Source: an uncultured Bacteroidales bacterium | GTDB taxonomy: Bacteria > Bacteroidota > Bacteroidia > Bacteroidales > UBA932 | Direction: 5' to 3' | Assembly (NCBI GenBank): GCA_947168065.1 | Contig: CAMVKH010000002.1 | Location: 186,001 to 250,000, forward strand | Length of the DNA: 64,000 bases | In this document: in pieces, positions 63,462 through 64,000 of the stretch | How positions within the stretch are numbered: position 1 is the stretch's first letter | Layout of the letters: every line of letters starts with the position of its first letter | Notes under the pieces: model-generated | Databases searched by the model: none | The model's input: only the letters and a program-made list of their open reading frames with translations | Told to the model about the DNA's origin: nothing | Made by a program: the position numbers and the translations under genes

Positions 63462-64000
63462 TTATTTGATGAATTGGAGGAATGCTTCGTAGATCTCGTC
63501 GGGGTTGGGAACCACGCCGCCCTGGCGTCCGTAGAAGCCCACGGGGACGCGGCCGTTGGCCACGAGGCGTACGTCTTCGACCATCTGGCCGGCATTGAGT
63601 TCGACCGACATGATGGTCTTGAGTTGCGGTACGAGGGCGTCGATGGGTTTCTTCGGGAAGGGGAAGAGGGTGATGGGACGCAGCAGGCCGAGCTTGATGC
63701 CGGCTTCGCGGGCCATGTCCACCACGTTCTCGCAGATGCGCGACATGCAGCCGAAGGCTACGATCAGATGCTCGGCGTCTTCCGTCTTGTAGGTGCTGTA
63801 GCGGACTTCCTTCTCTTCGATCTCGGCGTATTTTTTCTGGAGCTTGATGTTGAAGTTCTCCATCACGACCGGGTCGAGGGCCAGCGAGGTGATGATGTTG
63901 CGTTCGCGGGTCTTGGGTTTGCCCAGGGTGGCCCAGGAGTCGCAGAGTGCCCGGATTTCTGCATCCGTGCGGCGCGGCTTGGCAGGGCGGAACTCTACTT
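63462..64000 (-). CDS. 2-oxoacid:acceptor oxidoreductase, alpha subunit (5' end outside window)
   Basis: C-terminal 178 codons of the alpha subunit, the frame being open through base 64000. EFRPAKPRRTDAEIRALCDSW and the following NIITSLALDPVVMENFNIKLQKKY lead into domain with HLIVAFGCMSRICENVVDMAREAGIKLGLLRPITLFPFP and a NAGQMVEDVRL segment near the end. It matches VorB (3-methyl-2-oxobutanoate) and KorA-type subunits in this part. First gene in the visible part of the operon; a ferredoxin-like subunit would be expected upstream. Confidence 0.92.
   Translation of the reverse strand, partial: VEFRPAKPRRTDAEIRALCDSWATLGKPKTRERNIITSLALDPVVMENFNIKLQKKYAEIEEKEVRYSTYKTEDAEHLIVAFGCMSRICENVVDMAREAGIKLGLLRPITLFPFPKKPIDALVPQLKTIMSVELNAGQMVEDVRLVANGRVPVGFYGRQGGVVPNPDEIYEAFLQFIK

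Overview
The window looks like a chromosomal segment of a fairly GC-rich member of the Bacteroidales (Bacteroidota), probably an uncultured gut or rumen lineage. The evidence is: promoters of the form TAnnTTTG in front of most transcription units; Bacteroidota-typical families (DUF1573, GH92, DUF4199 next to a GT2 transferase, OMP beta-barrels with carboxypeptidase-regulatory plugs, N-terminally extended RluA); futalosine menaquinone synthesis (MqnE); and a VorB/KorA-type 2-oxoacid oxidoreductase of an anaerobe. Genus cannot be fixed from the sequence alone.

Layout. 0-9.6 kb: Na/Pi transporter (cut by the left edge), a 2x[4Fe-4S] ferredoxin, an M16 lipoprotein protease divergent from a DUF1573-meaB-secA run. 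9.7-16.6 kb: an accessory island of visibly lower GC in its first part. It holds a CHASE2-like membrane sensor, a secreted caspase with Sel1 repeats and two tandem paralogous secreted proteins. Opposed to these is an operon of an SH3b/transmembrane/PARP-like protein plus a helical-repeat protein, then one more orphan gene. 16.6-28.5 kb: lipoamide dehydrogenase, cell-envelope genes (GT2/DUF4199/DUF308), a TIM-barrel lipoprotein with a DUF1295 protein, a giant MscS channel, a GH92 mannosidase and tRNA-Cys. 28.6-36.9 kb: an operon headed by a lipoprotein glutamate racemase and ending in RNA-modifying enzymes, divergent from dacB, an aminotransferase and a phosphatase.

37-44.6 kb: rplU-rpmA with a structured leader, serS-ruvC, a large OMP, and convergent rluD-PASTA genes. 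44.6-47.6 kb: a second accessory patch with an intact RelB/DinJ-type antitoxin beside a frameshifted, truncated PIN toxin, an inverted scrap of an OMP gene, and a sigma/anti-sigma/secreted protein/OMP operon. 47.6-57.2 kb: housekeeping (mqnE, rpmH, rsmG, ECF sigma, polA, aminotransferase, SDR, tpiA, marC, prmA, tRNA-Leu). 57.3-64 kb: a porin-like OMP, a secreted protein whose C-terminus resembles toxin family 44, a lipoprotein-localisation-independent secreted DUF3108-like protein, a yhhQ-queF queuosine operon with a structured leader, and a 2-oxoacid:acceptor oxidoreductase operon running off the right edge.

The best candidates for an undescribed system are the CHASE2/caspase/paralog cassette (9.7-13.2 kb) and the adjacent membrane PARP-like protein with its partner (13.2-15.9 kb). 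No intergenic gap exceeds about 300 bases. No CRISPR array, phage or complete insertion sequence was seen.
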